A DNA stretch of 64,000 nt from Aquirufa ecclesiirivi (GCF_011250515.1 NZ_JAANOP010000005.1:2877-66876); one strand, 5' to 3'; shown: positions 29,047 to 37,314, counted from the stretch's first letter. Numbers and translations are program-made. The notes: generated by a model not told the origin, from the letters alone.

Positions 29047-29556
29047 ATGAAAATCAAAACTACTTTACTCACCTGTCTAGCCTGCCTATGTTTTAGTACA
29101 TTGGCTTGGTCACAAGACGACGATGCCATTAAAAACACAGTCAATGCCTATTTGGATGGTATCACTAAAGGAGATACTGCTTCATTGGGTAAAGCCTTCC
29201 ACCCAACGGCCATTTTAAGAACCTTCAATGCTGGCACGGGTAAAATCCAAGATTTTCCTGTTAGAAACTTCATTCGAAATACACCAGCAGGTGGAGCTAA
29301 AGCAACGACCAAATTAATAAGCTATTCCTATGCTGGCATTTCTGCAACTGCGACAGTTGAATTAGAATTTCAAGATTTCAAATACATTGACTTATTGAGT
29401 TTGTTAAAAGTCAACGATGAATGGAAAATAGTATGCCGCGTATTCAGTCGGGTAGACCACGATGTACAGGTAAAAGGATCGGCTGGAATAACTGGGAAGA
29501 CTCCTGCCAGTGCAACAAAGAAAGCGGTAAAACCTAAAAAGGATGATGGCTGGTAA
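29047..29556 (+). CDS. Secreted putative lumazine-binding/SnoaL-like protein
   Basis: A 169-residue protein with a signal peptide (LLTCLACLCFSTLAWSQ). The mature part is a single NTF2-like alpha-beta barrel: IKNTVNAYLDGITKGDTASLGKAFHP and VNDEWKIVCRVFSRV, as in the putative lumazine-binding family (PF12893). The C-terminal 25 residues are basic and lysine-rich. The family name is historical and no ligand can be assigned. It follows the serine hydrolase at 16 bases and is closed by a strong terminator. Confidence 0.75.
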   Translation: MKIKTTLLTCLACLCFSTLAWSQDDDAIKNTVNAYLDGITKGDTASLGKAFHPTAILRTFNAGTGKIQDFPVRNFIRNTPAGGAKATTKLISYSYAGISATATVELEFQDFKYIDLLSLLKVNDEWKIVCRVFSRVDHDVQVKGSAGITGKTPASATKKAVKPKKDDGW

Positions 29557-29573
29557 AATAACAGCTACTCCAT

Positions 29574-29607
29574 AAAAAAAGGTCTGAAAAAATTCAGACC
29601 TTTTTTT
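29574..29607. terminator. Bidirectional terminator
   Basis: GGTCTGAA (29581-29588) and TTCAGACC (29593-29600) pair perfectly around AAAA. A run of seven A lies before the stem and a run of seven T after it, so it can stop transcription both from the plus-strand gene pair and from the convergent inositol oxygenase gene. Confidence 0.9.
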
Positions 29608-29626
29608 ATTTATATCTATCATGAAA

Positions 29627-30457
29627 CTACCAATAGATAGGACCTTTTCCTAGGTACTTCTCTACGATTGGCTCATAATATGGCTTCAATTCGTTGTAAT
29701 CAGGCACTTTAGGAGATTTGGTATACAAATCATATTTATTAAAATCCTTGATCCAATCTAAGTACTGCTCATCTTCAGCAGTCATAAACTGCTTGTAAGC
29801 ACCACCTGTATGCCAAGGGTAGAATGAGTGATAACGAACCATCACCATACCTGCATGAGGGATTTTATTGTCTTTATGGTTTTTCAATACTTGGTACAAG
29901 TACTCATCATGTCCCCAAGCTAATTCCAAATTATCTAAACCACAACCAGGAGCATATACCCCTAAATCAGTATTGTATAGGTCCACTAAGGAATCAGGAT
30001 TCAAAGCATTGAATTCTGGGTAAACACAAGAATCAGGGAATTTACATCCTACGGCAAAAACATCACCAACTAATCCCCACTGCTCGGCTTGAGAAGTACC
30101 ATCTTCATCACTACCAAATAAATACATGGCTTTACCCAAATCGTGAATCAAACCTACCAATTGCATCCAATCTGGGCGGCCTTCTGCACGAAGTCCTTCA
30201 GCTGTTTGCAATAAGTGTATCACATTAGGAAGATTCAAATCTGGATCACTTACGTCCACCAAGGCATTCAAACGCTCCATCATATCCCATAAGTCCATAG
30301 GGCGCTCAAAAGTCAAATACTTTTTCTTCATCCTTTGAACATACTCATAGGTTTGACGCGAACGCATCTTTCTATAATGCTCTTTAACTGCAGCAGTAAT
30401 ATCTCCCTGCTCGTAATTTCTAAACTCACTTTTTTCCTTGGCAATAGTAGTTTCCAT
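29627..30457 (-). CDS. myo-Inositol oxygenase
   Basis: A 276-residue di-iron HD-fold oxygenase that cleaves myo-inositol to D-glucuronate with O2. All six iron ligands expected from the animal enzyme can be placed: H81 (NVIHLLQTAEG), H105 and D106 (LIHDLGK), H183 (WGHDEYL), H210 (RYHSFYPWHTG) and D243 (FNKYDLYTK). The substrate-site motifs FYPWHTGG and the C-terminal GPIYW are also kept. The length is close to the eukaryotic enzyme. No inositol transporter, inositol dehydrogenase or uronate-pathway gene lies nearby, so the source of inositol and the fate of glucuronate are not shown. Confidence 0.95.
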   Translation of the reverse strand: METTIAKEKSEFRNYEQGDITAAVKEHYRKMRSRQTYEYVQRMKKKYLTFERPMDLWDMMERLNALVDVSDPDLNLPNVIHLLQTAEGLRAEGRPDWMQLVGLIHDLGKAMYLFGSDEDGTSQAEQWGLVGDVFAVGCKFPDSCVYPEFNALNPDSLVDLYNTDLGVYAPGCGLDNLELAWGHDEYLYQVLKNHKDNKIPHAGMVMVRYHSFYPWHTGGAYKQFMTAEDEQYLDWIKDFNKYDLYTKSPKVPDYNELKPYYEPIVEKYLGKGPIYW

Positions 30458-30512
30458 GGTGCTTTACATAATTTGGAATACAAATTACTAACTAAGATTT
30501 TAAAAATAAAAA

Positions 30513-30983
30513 TTAGGGATGTATTACTGATAAAATAATCGCGCTGATTAACATCAGTATACCAAGGATAAAAAACACATTGGGACTCAAAACGGGCACA
30601 GATTGCTCATTTAAAGAGGCTTCATAAGGCTTTTCAGATAAATAACGAACGGGTATTTCCTGACCAATCTCATAATTTTTCATCAAACCTCGTTCAGCTT
30701 CCCGACGAAATTCGAGTCCATTTACCTGATAAGATACTATAGGGAAATAAATTGGAAAACGACCAGCATGGTCTCCACGTGCGTAGCGACGAGAAATCTC
30801 AACGACCTTACCGTAAGTTAATTTACTATGTTCAATCCAAGCTTTACGTTTTTGATATAACCTTCCACCTACTCCTATAAGGACTAAAGCTATGATAGCA
30901 AATAGAGCCATGAACAAAGCTGTTGAGCCCTGAAAATTGCCTGTTGGCCTAGCTGAAATCAAAAAAACGAAATTTAACTCCAT
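30513..30983 (-). CDS. DUF3592 small membrane protein
   Basis: A 156-residue protein with a hydrophobic segment near residues 24-42 (LFMALFAIIALVLIGVGG), a soluble beta-rich middle (YGKVVEISRRYARG, FPIVSYQVNGLEFR, GQEIPVRYLSEKP) and a second hydrophobic segment at the end (VFFILGILMLISAIILSV). This layout is that of DUF3592, whose function is unknown. It lies 55 bases upstream of the inositol oxygenase gene on the same strand; a functional link is not supported. Confidence 0.75.
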   Translation of the reverse strand: MELNFVFLISARPTGNFQGSTALFMALFAIIALVLIGVGGRLYQKRKAWIEHSKLTYGKVVEISRRYARGDHAGRFPIYFPIVSYQVNGLEFRREAERGLMKNYEIGQEIPVRYLSEKPYEASLNEQSVPVLSPNVFFILGILMLISAIILSVIHP

Positions 30984-31261
30984 AGTGACTATTCAATAAA
31001 AAGGTAATTCAATACCTAAATATTGGTCAAACTAACAACAAATATCACTGAAAATCAAATACTTAAGGAGTTGCCAACAAAAGACAGATAATCCTTTTTA
31101 GGGCTATTTTTTGATATATTTTGTTACATTTCAATTTTTGAGGTTTAAATTTTTGGGCTAGAAATCAAAAAAATGTAAAATCATTAATTAAAGAGTTCAA
31201 ATTTATCACCGAATGAGCCTAAAAAATATTTTCTAAAAGAAGTAAAATTCATTCAAATTTG

Positions 31262-31269
31262 TATTTTTG
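31262..31269 (+). promoter_or_regulatory. Candidate -7 box of the nucleoside transporter gene
   Basis: TATTTTTG matches TAnnTTTG and lies 21 bases before the ATG at 31291. No TTTG is found at the expected -33 distance. The 307 bases between 30984 and 31290 hold no other recognisable element and are very AT-rich. Confidence 0.35.
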
Positions 31270-31290
31270 GTTCACTCAATAAACGGCAAA

Positions 31291-32484
31291 ATGAAAAATA
31301 GTACTCGAATTCAGTTGATGGTCATGATGTTCCTAATGTTCTTTTCATGGGGATCATGGTATGGTCAAATGAGTAAATACCTGTTAACGACGCTACATGC
31401 CACTGGAGATCAAGTAGGTAATGCTTATACCACATTTTCGATAGCTTGTATCACAGCCCCGTTTTTTGTGGGATTAATTGCTGACCGTTTTTTTTCTGCC
31501 CAAAAAGTGATGGGGGTTTTAAATATTTTGGGTGGTATCATCTTGTTTTTCTTAAGTCAAAATAAAGACCCTGAAACTTTCTTTTGGTATATCCTGGCCT
31601 ATACGCTTTGCTTTGCTCCTAACCTAGCCTTGTCAAATTCTATCGCCATGAACCAAATGAATAATCCAGAAAAAGAATTTCCGAGTATACGAGTAACAGG
31701 AACTGTGGCATGGATTGTGGTGACCAATATCATTGGATTTTTAGCTTTAGGAGATCAGGTGGCCATATTCCAAATCTCCATGATTAGTTCATTTATCTTG
31801 GGGATTTATGCCTTTTTCTTACCAGATACTCCTCCTAAAGCAGATAAAAACTCTTCGATAGCTCAAATCATCGGACTAGATGCCTTGAAATTATTCAAAG
31901 ATCGTTCTTTCTTAATCTTCTTTGTTTCCTCTATTTTGATCTGCATTCCTTTATCATTTTACTATGCCATGGCAAATCCTTCCTTGACAGATTCGCATAT
32001 GCAAAATGTAGAAAATAAAATGTCCTTTGGACAGGCTTCTGAAGTTATTTTCATGTTATTGATTCCTTTGGCATTTACTCGTTTGGGAGTTAAAAAAATG
32101 TTAATCGTTGGTTTGGTTGCATGGGTAATCCGCTTCCTTTGCTTTGGTTATGGAGATGGAATCAGTTCAGAATGGATTTTGTTCATTGGTATTATTTTAC
32201 ACGGAGTTTGTTATGATTTTTTCTTTGTGACGGGCCAAATCTATACCGATCAAAAAGCGGGCGAGAAAGTGAAAAACGCGGCACAAGGGTTAATTACACT
32301 GGCCACCTATGGTGTAGGTATGGGTATTGGTTCCAAATTGTCGGGAATCGTATTAGACCATTATACCGTGAATGGAATACATGATTGGCAAGCCGTTTGG
32401 ATGGTTCCAGCGGCCATAGCAGGACTTGTATTAGTCTTGTTTATTCTATTCTTTAGTGATAAAAAAGAAGCAGCGAGTGCTTAA
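31291..32484 (+). CDS. MFS nucleoside:proton symporter (NupG/XapB-like)
   Basis: A 397-residue transporter with about 12 membrane segments. The opening MFLMFFSWGSWYGQMSKYLLTTL and the motif GLIADRFFSAQKVMG fit the Nuc_H_symport family, which takes up nucleosides with protons across the inner membrane. The ATG at 31291 is chosen over an in-frame TTG at 31267, which would add eight polar residues and would overlap the -7 box. The last 4 bases overlap the convergent dehydrogenase gene. Specificity for purine or pyrimidine nucleosides is not visible. Confidence 0.88.
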   Translation: MKNSTRIQLMVMMFLMFFSWGSWYGQMSKYLLTTLHATGDQVGNAYTTFSIACITAPFFVGLIADRFFSAQKVMGVLNILGGIILFFLSQNKDPETFFWYILAYTLCFAPNLALSNSIAMNQMNNPEKEFPSIRVTGTVAWIVVTNIIGFLALGDQVAIFQISMISSFILGIYAFFLPDTPPKADKNSSIAQIIGLDALKLFKDRSFLIFFVSSILICIPLSFYYAMANPSLTDSHMQNVENKMSFGQASEVIFMLLIPLAFTRLGVKKMLIVGLVAWVIRFLCFGYGDGISSEWILFIGIILHGVCYDFFFVTGQIYTDQKAGEKVKNAAQGLITLATYGVGMGIGSKLSGIVLDHYTVNGIHDWQAVWMVPAAIAGLVLVLFILFFSDKKEAASA

Positions 32485-33278
32485 GTATTTTTGATCTTTC
32501 TGATCATCCAAAACAATAATGATGGACTGAGGCGCTTGACGAATAAACCGAGCGCTTCCAGTTTTCCTCCGATAAAATATTCTTTCTTTTTTTCAAAAAC
32601 GGCTTGAACGATGCCTTGAGCAGTGATGTTAGGATCTAAGCCTTTCGCTTGATTGGGATCCATTTTACCATAGGCTTCTCCATGTTCGTTCATGGCATTC
32701 AAGGAGATATTTGTCTTGATATAACCTGGCAATATGGTACAAACGTGAATTCCATAGTCGTAAACTTCTGCCCGTACCGAATCAAAAAAACCAATCAAAG
32801 CATGCTTGGATGCCCCATAGGCTCCTCTCCTTGGTGTTGAGATTCTTCCAGCAACAGAAGCGATCGGGACAAAAGTCCCAGAACCTTGTTTTTTAAATAA
32901 GGGTAACAACTTCTGGGTCAAAGCCACGATGGAAAAGAAATTGATTTCAAACAATTTTCGATATACTTCCAATTGCGTATCCTCTACAAAGGATCGTTGA
33001 CTCACACCTGCATTCAAGACCATAACATCGATACGCCCAAAGGTAGCCACGACCTTTTCAAGCATTAAATCATGTTGATCCAATTGGGTCATATCAAAAG
33101 GCAAAACCAAGACGGAATGGCCATACACTTGACAAAGATTCGCCACACGCTGGAGCTCATCTTCTCTTCTTGCTGATAAAACCAAATGTGCTCCTTCTTG
33201 CGCAAAGGCCTGTGCTAAAGCTTCACCAATGCCTGAAGATGCACCTGTGATCCAAACAACTTGATCGGTAAATTTCAT
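32481..33278 (-). CDS. Short-chain dehydrogenase/reductase
   Basis: A 265-residue classical SDR. The cofactor loop TGASSGIG is at 11-18, NAG at 89-91, and the catalytic residues are S141 (IASVAG), Y154 and K158 (YGASK). An Arg pair after strand beta-2 (SARR, 36-38) suggests preference for NADPH. The C-terminus has a hydrophobic segment (LLFWMIRKI), as in membrane-associated members of the DHRS7-like branch. It starts 2 bases after the metX stop, so it is likely to be in the riboswitch-controlled transcript; why a dehydrogenase of unknown substrate would be coupled to methionine synthesis is unclear. Confidence 0.88.
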   Translation of the reverse strand: MKFTDQVVWITGASSGIGEALAQAFAQEGAHLVLSARREDELQRVANLCQVYGHSVLVLPFDMTQLDQHDLMLEKVVATFGRIDVMVLNAGVSQRSFVEDTQLEVYRKLFEINFFSIVALTQKLLPLFKKQGSGTFVPIASVAGRISTPRRGAYGASKHALIGFFDSVRAEVYDYGIHVCTILPGYIKTNISLNAMNEHGEAYGKMDPNQAKGLDPNITAQGIVQAVFEKKKEYFIGGKLEALGLFVKRLSPSLLFWMIRKIKNT

Positions 33279-33280
33279 GA

Positions 33281-34375
33281 TTAAGAAGCGTAAGAAATAT
33301 GTCTAATTTCTAATTCTTTGAAAAAATCAGCCATAGGATTCACTTCCAAACGTAGTAGTTTTTGCCATAGGCGAATCGCCTTGGTCATCAAACCACTTTC
33401 GATTAAAAAACCATCATGGCCGTAAAGGGAATCGATCACTTGAAAAGATGCCCCAGGGATATGCTTGGCCAAATATTCCTGTTCGACTATAGGAAATAAG
33501 GCATCTGATTTGATACCAATGACTAAGGTTTTGGATTTCACAGACTTTAAGGCTTTTATCACCCCTCCTCTATTTCTACCTACATCTTGGGAATCCATCA
33601 TTTTCGACAAAATATAATAGGAATAGGCATTAAATCGGCCAGCTAATTTTTCTCCTTGGTAGCGTTGATAGGATATCGCACGAAGGGATTCGCCAGTTGT
33701 ATTTTCTTGTCGGGCCTGCGTAATTTGATAAGTTTCATAATTACGGTAAGAAATTAATGCCGTAGCACGTGCCGCTTTCATACCTTCAATACCCGCTTTG
33801 GGCTGAGATTCTTTCCACGTAGGATCCACCTCGATGGACATACGTTGGGACTCATTGAAAGCGATACCCCAAGGCGAATGAACGGCATTGGTGGCAATTA
33901 GGATAAGATTTTCAATTAAATCTGGTTGGATGATGGACCATTCAAGGGCTTGTTGACCTCCCAAAGATCCTCCTATACAGGTTTTGATACGATCTATACC
34001 TAAATCCTTTCTTAGTAATTCAAAGCTATTGACCACATCCCGAATGGTGACGTTTGGAAAAGTATGGTAATAAGGCTGGCCAGTCAAGGGGTTGGTAGAA
34101 AGCGGACCGGTGGAACCGTAATGAGAACCCAAGATATTGCAACAAACAATAAAATGGTTTTCTGGATTAAACAGTTTACCTGAACCGACGAGTCCTTGCC
34201 ACCAATCAGACACTTCATGACTTCCGGTGAAGGCATGACAAATCCAAACTACATTATCTTTTTGGGCATTTAATTTCCCCATGGTTTCATAGGCCAATTG
34301 AACGGAAGGAAGAACACCACCCATTTCTAGGTCAAAAGAAAAAGAAGAATGAAAATGATGAAACTCAGCTTGCAT
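33281..34375 (-). CDS. metX: Homoserine O-acetyltransferase (MetX family)
   Basis: A 364-residue alpha/beta-hydrolase-fold acyltransferase, the usual length for MetX. The nucleophile is S137 in GGSLGGQQALEW; the acid and base are probably in SDALFPIVEQ and SLYGHDGFLIE. Oxyanion-region motifs HAFTGSHEVSDWW and GSHYGSTGP are intact. It makes O-acetylhomoserine from homoserine and acetyl-CoA for methionine synthesis by direct sulfhydrylation or through cystathionine. Whether acetyl or succinyl is preferred cannot be decided by eye. A SAM-I riboswitch and promoter precede it, so high S-adenosylmethionine should reduce expression. Confidence 0.92.
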   Translation of the reverse strand: MQAEFHHFHSSFSFDLEMGGVLPSVQLAYETMGKLNAQKDNVVWICHAFTGSHEVSDWWQGLVGSGKLFNPENHFIVCCNILGSHYGSTGPLSTNPLTGQPYYHTFPNVTIRDVVNSFELLRKDLGIDRIKTCIGGSLGGQQALEWSIIQPDLIENLILIATNAVHSPWGIAFNESQRMSIEVDPTWKESQPKAGIEGMKAARATALISYRNYETYQITQARQENTTGESLRAISYQRYQGEKLAGRFNAYSYYILSKMMDSQDVGRNRGGVIKALKSVKSKTLVIGIKSDALFPIVEQEYLAKHIPGASFQVIDSLYGHDGFLIESGLMTKAIRLWQKLLRLEVNPMADFFKELEIRHISYAS

Positions 34376-34401
34376 GAACTAATCGTTTATATTTCCCTAA
34401 A

Positions 34402-34484
34402 CAGGCATTTGCCTGGGGTAGGAGTTAGCACCTTAGTTTTTCAACTGGTTGCCAGAAGTTCGTTGAGCCTAGTCTCTCCCTTCT
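34402..34484 (-). promoter_or_regulatory. SAM-I (S-box) riboswitch with expression-platform hairpin
   Basis: Read on the minus strand from 34484, the core is GGGAGAGACUAGGCUC, then CUUCUGGCAACC, then AAGGUGCUAACUCCU. These are the conserved S-box elements in the right order, including the GGCAACC and GGUGCUAA blocks. P1 can form between GGGAG (34476-34480) and CUCCU (34420-34424). Directly downstream CAGGCA/UGCCUG (34402-34415) forms a hairpin that may be the expression platform. It ends about 27 bases before the metX ATG. Confidence 0.82.
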
Positions 34485-34526
34485 TCTTTATAAATCAATG
34501 CTGCTTGTGCGATTGACTTGGGACTG

Positions 34527-34558
34527 CAAAGTAAAGGATGAAATGGAAGAATTCCAAA
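34527..34558 (-). promoter_or_regulatory. Promoter of the metX transcript
   Basis: On the minus strand TTTG (34555-34558) is followed after 20 bp by TTACTTTG (34527-34534), one mismatch from TAnnTTTG. The start of transcription would be near 34522, about 40 bases before the riboswitch core. Confidence 0.55.
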
Positions 34559-34565
34559 AAGGAGA

Positions 34566-34740
34566 AGATTTGTCGGTTTAGATTTGTCAATTTAGATTCA
34601 TCGGTTTTAGTTTCGACGATCTTGTTTCTTCGATTTTGCTTCGACGATGTAAGCTTCATCGATTTTGCTTCGACGATTTAGATTTGTCAACTTTTGAAAA
34701 GTTGACAAATCTAAGTTGACAGAGCTAAGTTGACAAAGCT
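34566..34740. repeat. Array of 14-bp units in opposite orientations with a long perfect inverted repeat
   Basis: On the left are AGATTTGTCGGTTT (34566-34579), AGATTTGTCAATTT (34580-34593) and a variant (34594-34607). On the right are AAGTTGACAAATCT (34699-34712), AAGTTGACAGAGCT (34713-34726) and AAGTTGACAAAGCT (34727-34740), which are reverse-complement relatives of the left units. In between, TCGATTTTGCTTCGACGAT occurs twice (34630-34648 and 34659-34677). A perfect palindrome with 16-bp arms (34680-34695 and 34697-34712) and a single central base joins the two halves. Confidence 0.85.
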
Positions 34741-34859
34741 ACCTTCAATATGGCGTACATTTAATTCATTACTTGATAATTATTACCTACCTATTGGTAA
34801 AAGAATAATTTAGTCTTGAATGGAATAACATTATAAGACTTAATTCAGATATTTGTACC

Positions 34860-35219
34860 ATGCTTAAATTAGTCAGTTTTTACGGAGGAATAGGTTTGGT
34901 ACTTTGGGGACTCCATCAAAGTAGTTTAGCGAGCTGGTTACATTCAGATGTAAAATTCATTTGGGCCTTCTTCTTCTTTCTAGCCTATTTAAGTCATGCA
35001 TTACATCAACTAGGTTGGAAAAATGACCGTGAAAAATTTATACCTTTCCACATGGCTTCCCTAGCCATCCGCTTCATAGCTAGCCTTATTTTTATCGGTG
35101 TTTTTGGATATATGGATACTCCGGAAATGATCTTATTTGTGGGGAATTTTTTTGTACTCTATTTATGTAGTACAAATTTTGAAATAATTGGTTTGCTTCG
35201 TAACTTGCGACGTTTTTAG
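34860..35219 (+). CDS. Small four-helix membrane protein preceding atpB
   Basis: A 119-residue protein with about four hydrophobic segments (VSFYGGIGLVLWGL, FIWAFFFFLAYLSHAL, FIASLIFIGVFGY, MILFVGNFFVLYLC) and a basic C-terminal tail (LLRNLRRF). I do not recognise a family by motif. Its place directly before atpB and its size fit an AtpI-like accessory protein that helps F0 assembly, as found at this position in many ATP synthase operons; this is inference from position. The gap to atpB is 102 bases. Confidence 0.75.
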   Translation: MLKLVSFYGGIGLVLWGLHQSSLASWLHSDVKFIWAFFFFLAYLSHALHQLGWKNDREKFIPFHMASLAIRFIASLIFIGVFGYMDTPEMILFVGNFFVLYLCSTNFEIIGLLRNLRRF

Positions 35220-35321
35220 AAAAGACTAAGACCAAAAGTCATAAAAATCCTTTTCTACATCCAGCTAATCAACGTATTAGCTATATTATTCAAAGAAATT
35301 AAAGTAAAAGCGAGCATTAAG

Positions 35322-36383
35322 ATGTCGGGTAAGTCCATTTTCAAAAAAGTGTATTTTTCAAATATAATCCTGGGATTATTCATTTCCCTTTTTAGTTTCT
35401 CCGCATGGGCCAATGAGCCTGCTGCTGCAGAAGCGACCGAACATGCTCCTCAGCAAGAAGAGAAGTTCGATGCAGGAAAAATGATCTTACACCACATTGC
35501 CGATGAGCACGAGTGGCATTTTTTTACCATCGGACATTTCCATGCTACGATACCTCTCCCTTGCATCGTATACACTGAATCGGCTGGCTTACAAGTATTT
35601 TCTTCTTCTAATTTCAAAAACGAACATCATGAAGAAGTGCCTTACCAAGGTTTAAAATTAGAACATGGAAAAATCCATGCGGAAAATGGTGAGACCGTTT
35701 ATGATATATCCATCACTAAAAACGTAGCTTCCTTATTACTTTCTGCCGTTTTATTATTAAGTATTTTCATCGGCATCGGTAAAACCTACAAAGAAAACCC
35801 ACACCGTGCACCTAAAGGAATTCAATCTTTATTTGAACCCATCATTATTTTTGTGCGCGATGAAATCGCCAAAAACAACATAGGCGAAAAACACTACCGT
35901 CGTTTTATGCCTTATTTATTGACGGTATTTTTCTTCATTTGGTTCAACAACATGCTGGGCTTAATTCCAGGTGGCGCTAACGTTACAGGAAATATTGCGG
36001 TAACAGCTGTTATGGCTATTATTGCCTTTTTTGTAACAAACTTAAATGGTAAAGCTACCTACTGGACGCACGTATTTGCTATGCCAGGTGTTCCAAAATG
36101 GATGTTAATCATCATGACTCCCGTGGAGATTGTGGGTGTATTCATGAAGCCTTTCTCTTTAATGGTGCGTTTATTTGCTAACATGACAGCAGGTCACATC
36201 ATTTTATTAAGTTTGGTTTCCTTAATTTTCATTTTTGAAAATGCCGCTTTAGGAATTGCCGTAGTACCGTTCTCTTTATTCATGAACGTAATTGAATTGA
36301 TTGTGGCCTTCATTCAAGCCTTTATTTTCACCATGTTGGTTTCTACTTACATTGGTGCAGCCATTGAAGAACATCATCACTAG
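35322..36383 (+). CDS. atpB: ATP synthase F0 subunit a
   Basis: A 353-residue membrane subunit that forms the two proton half-channels next to the c-ring. The essential arginine is R283 in LMVRLFANMTAGHI. About six membrane segments fill the last 230 residues. The N-terminus has a cleavable-looking hydrophobic segment (NIILGLFISLFSFSAWA) and a polar extension rich in Glu and His, which makes it about 80 residues longer than the E. coli subunit; this is common in Bacteroidota. The gene is followed at 38 bases by atpE. Confidence 0.95.
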   Translation: MSGKSIFKKVYFSNIILGLFISLFSFSAWANEPAAAEATEHAPQQEEKFDAGKMILHHIADEHEWHFFTIGHFHATIPLPCIVYTESAGLQVFSSSNFKNEHHEEVPYQGLKLEHGKIHAENGETVYDISITKNVASLLLSAVLLLSIFIGIGKTYKENPHRAPKGIQSLFEPIIIFVRDEIAKNNIGEKHYRRFMPYLLTVFFFIWFNNMLGLIPGGANVTGNIAVTAVMAIIAFFVTNLNGKATYWTHVFAMPGVPKWMLIIMTPVEIVGVFMKPFSLMVRLFANMTAGHIILLSLVSLIFIFENAALGIAVVPFSLFMNVIELIVAFIQAFIFTMLVSTYIGAAIEEHHH

Positions 36384-36421
36384 AATTTGTATTTTAATTT
36401 TTATTCATAAACCCAATTAGT

Positions 36422-36667
36422 ATGTCTCTTTTATCAATTTTATTGGAAGTTTCTGTAGGAACTGGTCTTGCAGGTGTTGGAGCTGGTTTAGCTGCAGTTG
36501 GTGCTGGTTTAGGTATCGGTAACATCGGTGGTTCTGCTATGGAATCTATCGCTCGTCAACCAGAAGCTTCAGGAAAAATCCAAGGTGCGATGTTGATCGT
36601 AGCTGCTTTCGTTGAGGCGGTTGCTCTTTTCGCAGCAGTAATTTGTTTGTTGGTTACTTTAAAGTAA
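36422..36667 (+). CDS. atpE: ATP synthase F0 subunit c
   Basis: An 81-residue hairpin of two helices. Helix 1 has the glycine-rich GAGLAAVGAGLGIGNIGG, the polar loop is RQPE (45-48), and the ion-carrying carboxylate is E65 in AAFVEAVALFA. The Thr that follows the Glu in many Na+ rings is not present (VEAVA), so proton coupling is more likely. Several copies form the rotor ring, so it must be made in excess over subunits a and b; a strong stem-loop lies after it (36722-36760). Confidence 0.95.
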   Translation: MSLLSILLEVSVGTGLAGVGAGLAAVGAGLGIGNIGGSAMESIARQPEASGKIQGAMLIVAAFVEAVALFAAVICLLVTLK

Positions 36668-36721
36668 TTCAATACCAGGTCATGCCTCGGGTTAGCCTTG
36701 GCAAATGACTCCCTTATTTTC

Positions 36722-36760
36722 AAACGCAATTTGGTTGCAATAGGCTCCAAATTGCGTTTT
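36722..36760 (+). terminator. Stem-loop between atpE and atpF
   Basis: AAACGCAATTTGG (36722-36734) pairs perfectly over 13 bp with CCAAATTGCGTTT (36747-36759) around a 12-base loop and is followed by a short T run. It sits in the 127-base gap after atpE and 34 bases before atpF. It may stop part of the transcripts or protect the atpE mRNA end. Confidence 0.75.
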
Positions 36761-36794
36761 TAAGAAGATTCTAACATCTTAATTATACACAAGT

Positions 36795-37289
36795 ATGGAG
36801 TTAATTACCCCAGATTTTGGACTTATCTTTTGGCAAATTCTCGTATTCGGAATTTTGTTTTTTCTTCTAGCAAAATTTGCTTGGAAGCCTATCATTCAAT
36901 CATTACATGAGCGCGAAGAGTCGATCGACCAAGCAATCAAACTTTCTGAGGAAACAAAGAAAGAAATGGCTGAACTGAAAGCTGGAAATGAACAATTATT
37001 AGTTTCTGCCCGTGCTGAGCGTGATGCTTTAATCAAACAAGCGAAAGAAGCTGCCGATGCCATGATTTCTCAAGCTAAATTAGATGCTCAAACCGCCGCT
37101 AATCAAGAAATTGAAAAAGCACGTGTCGCATTTGAACAAGAAAAAGTAGCCGCTGTTGCCTCTATTCGTAAAGAAGCAGCTAGCCTATCTCTTGATTTAG
37201 CAGAAAAAGTATTAAAAAGCCAATTGAAAGACAAAGCTGCTCAAGAAAAATTAGTTTCTGAGTGGATAGCTGATGTCACATTAAAATAA
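36795..37289 (+). CDS. atpF: ATP synthase F0 subunit b
   Basis: A 164-residue peripheral-stalk subunit. One N-terminal membrane helix (FGLIFWQILVFGILFFLLAKFAW) is followed by the family motif KPIIQSLHEREESIDQAI and a long charged coiled coil that runs almost to the end. The length is typical. Spacing to atpH is 25 bases. It links F0 to the catalytic F1 head through the delta subunit. Confidence 0.95.
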   Translation: MELITPDFGLIFWQILVFGILFFLLAKFAWKPIIQSLHEREESIDQAIKLSEETKKEMAELKAGNEQLLVSARAERDALIKQAKEAADAMISQAKLDAQTAANQEIEKARVAFEQEKVAAVASIRKEAASLSLDLAEKVLKSQLKDKAAQEKLVSEWIADVTLK

Positions 37290-37314
37290 GAAGCAACACC
37301 TTAAATTTGATCAA

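Noticed and set aside
34566-34740. CRISPR or insertion-sequence end
   Set aside because: Unit length is 14 bp without spacers, there is no transposase frame nearby, and no target-site duplication can be seen.
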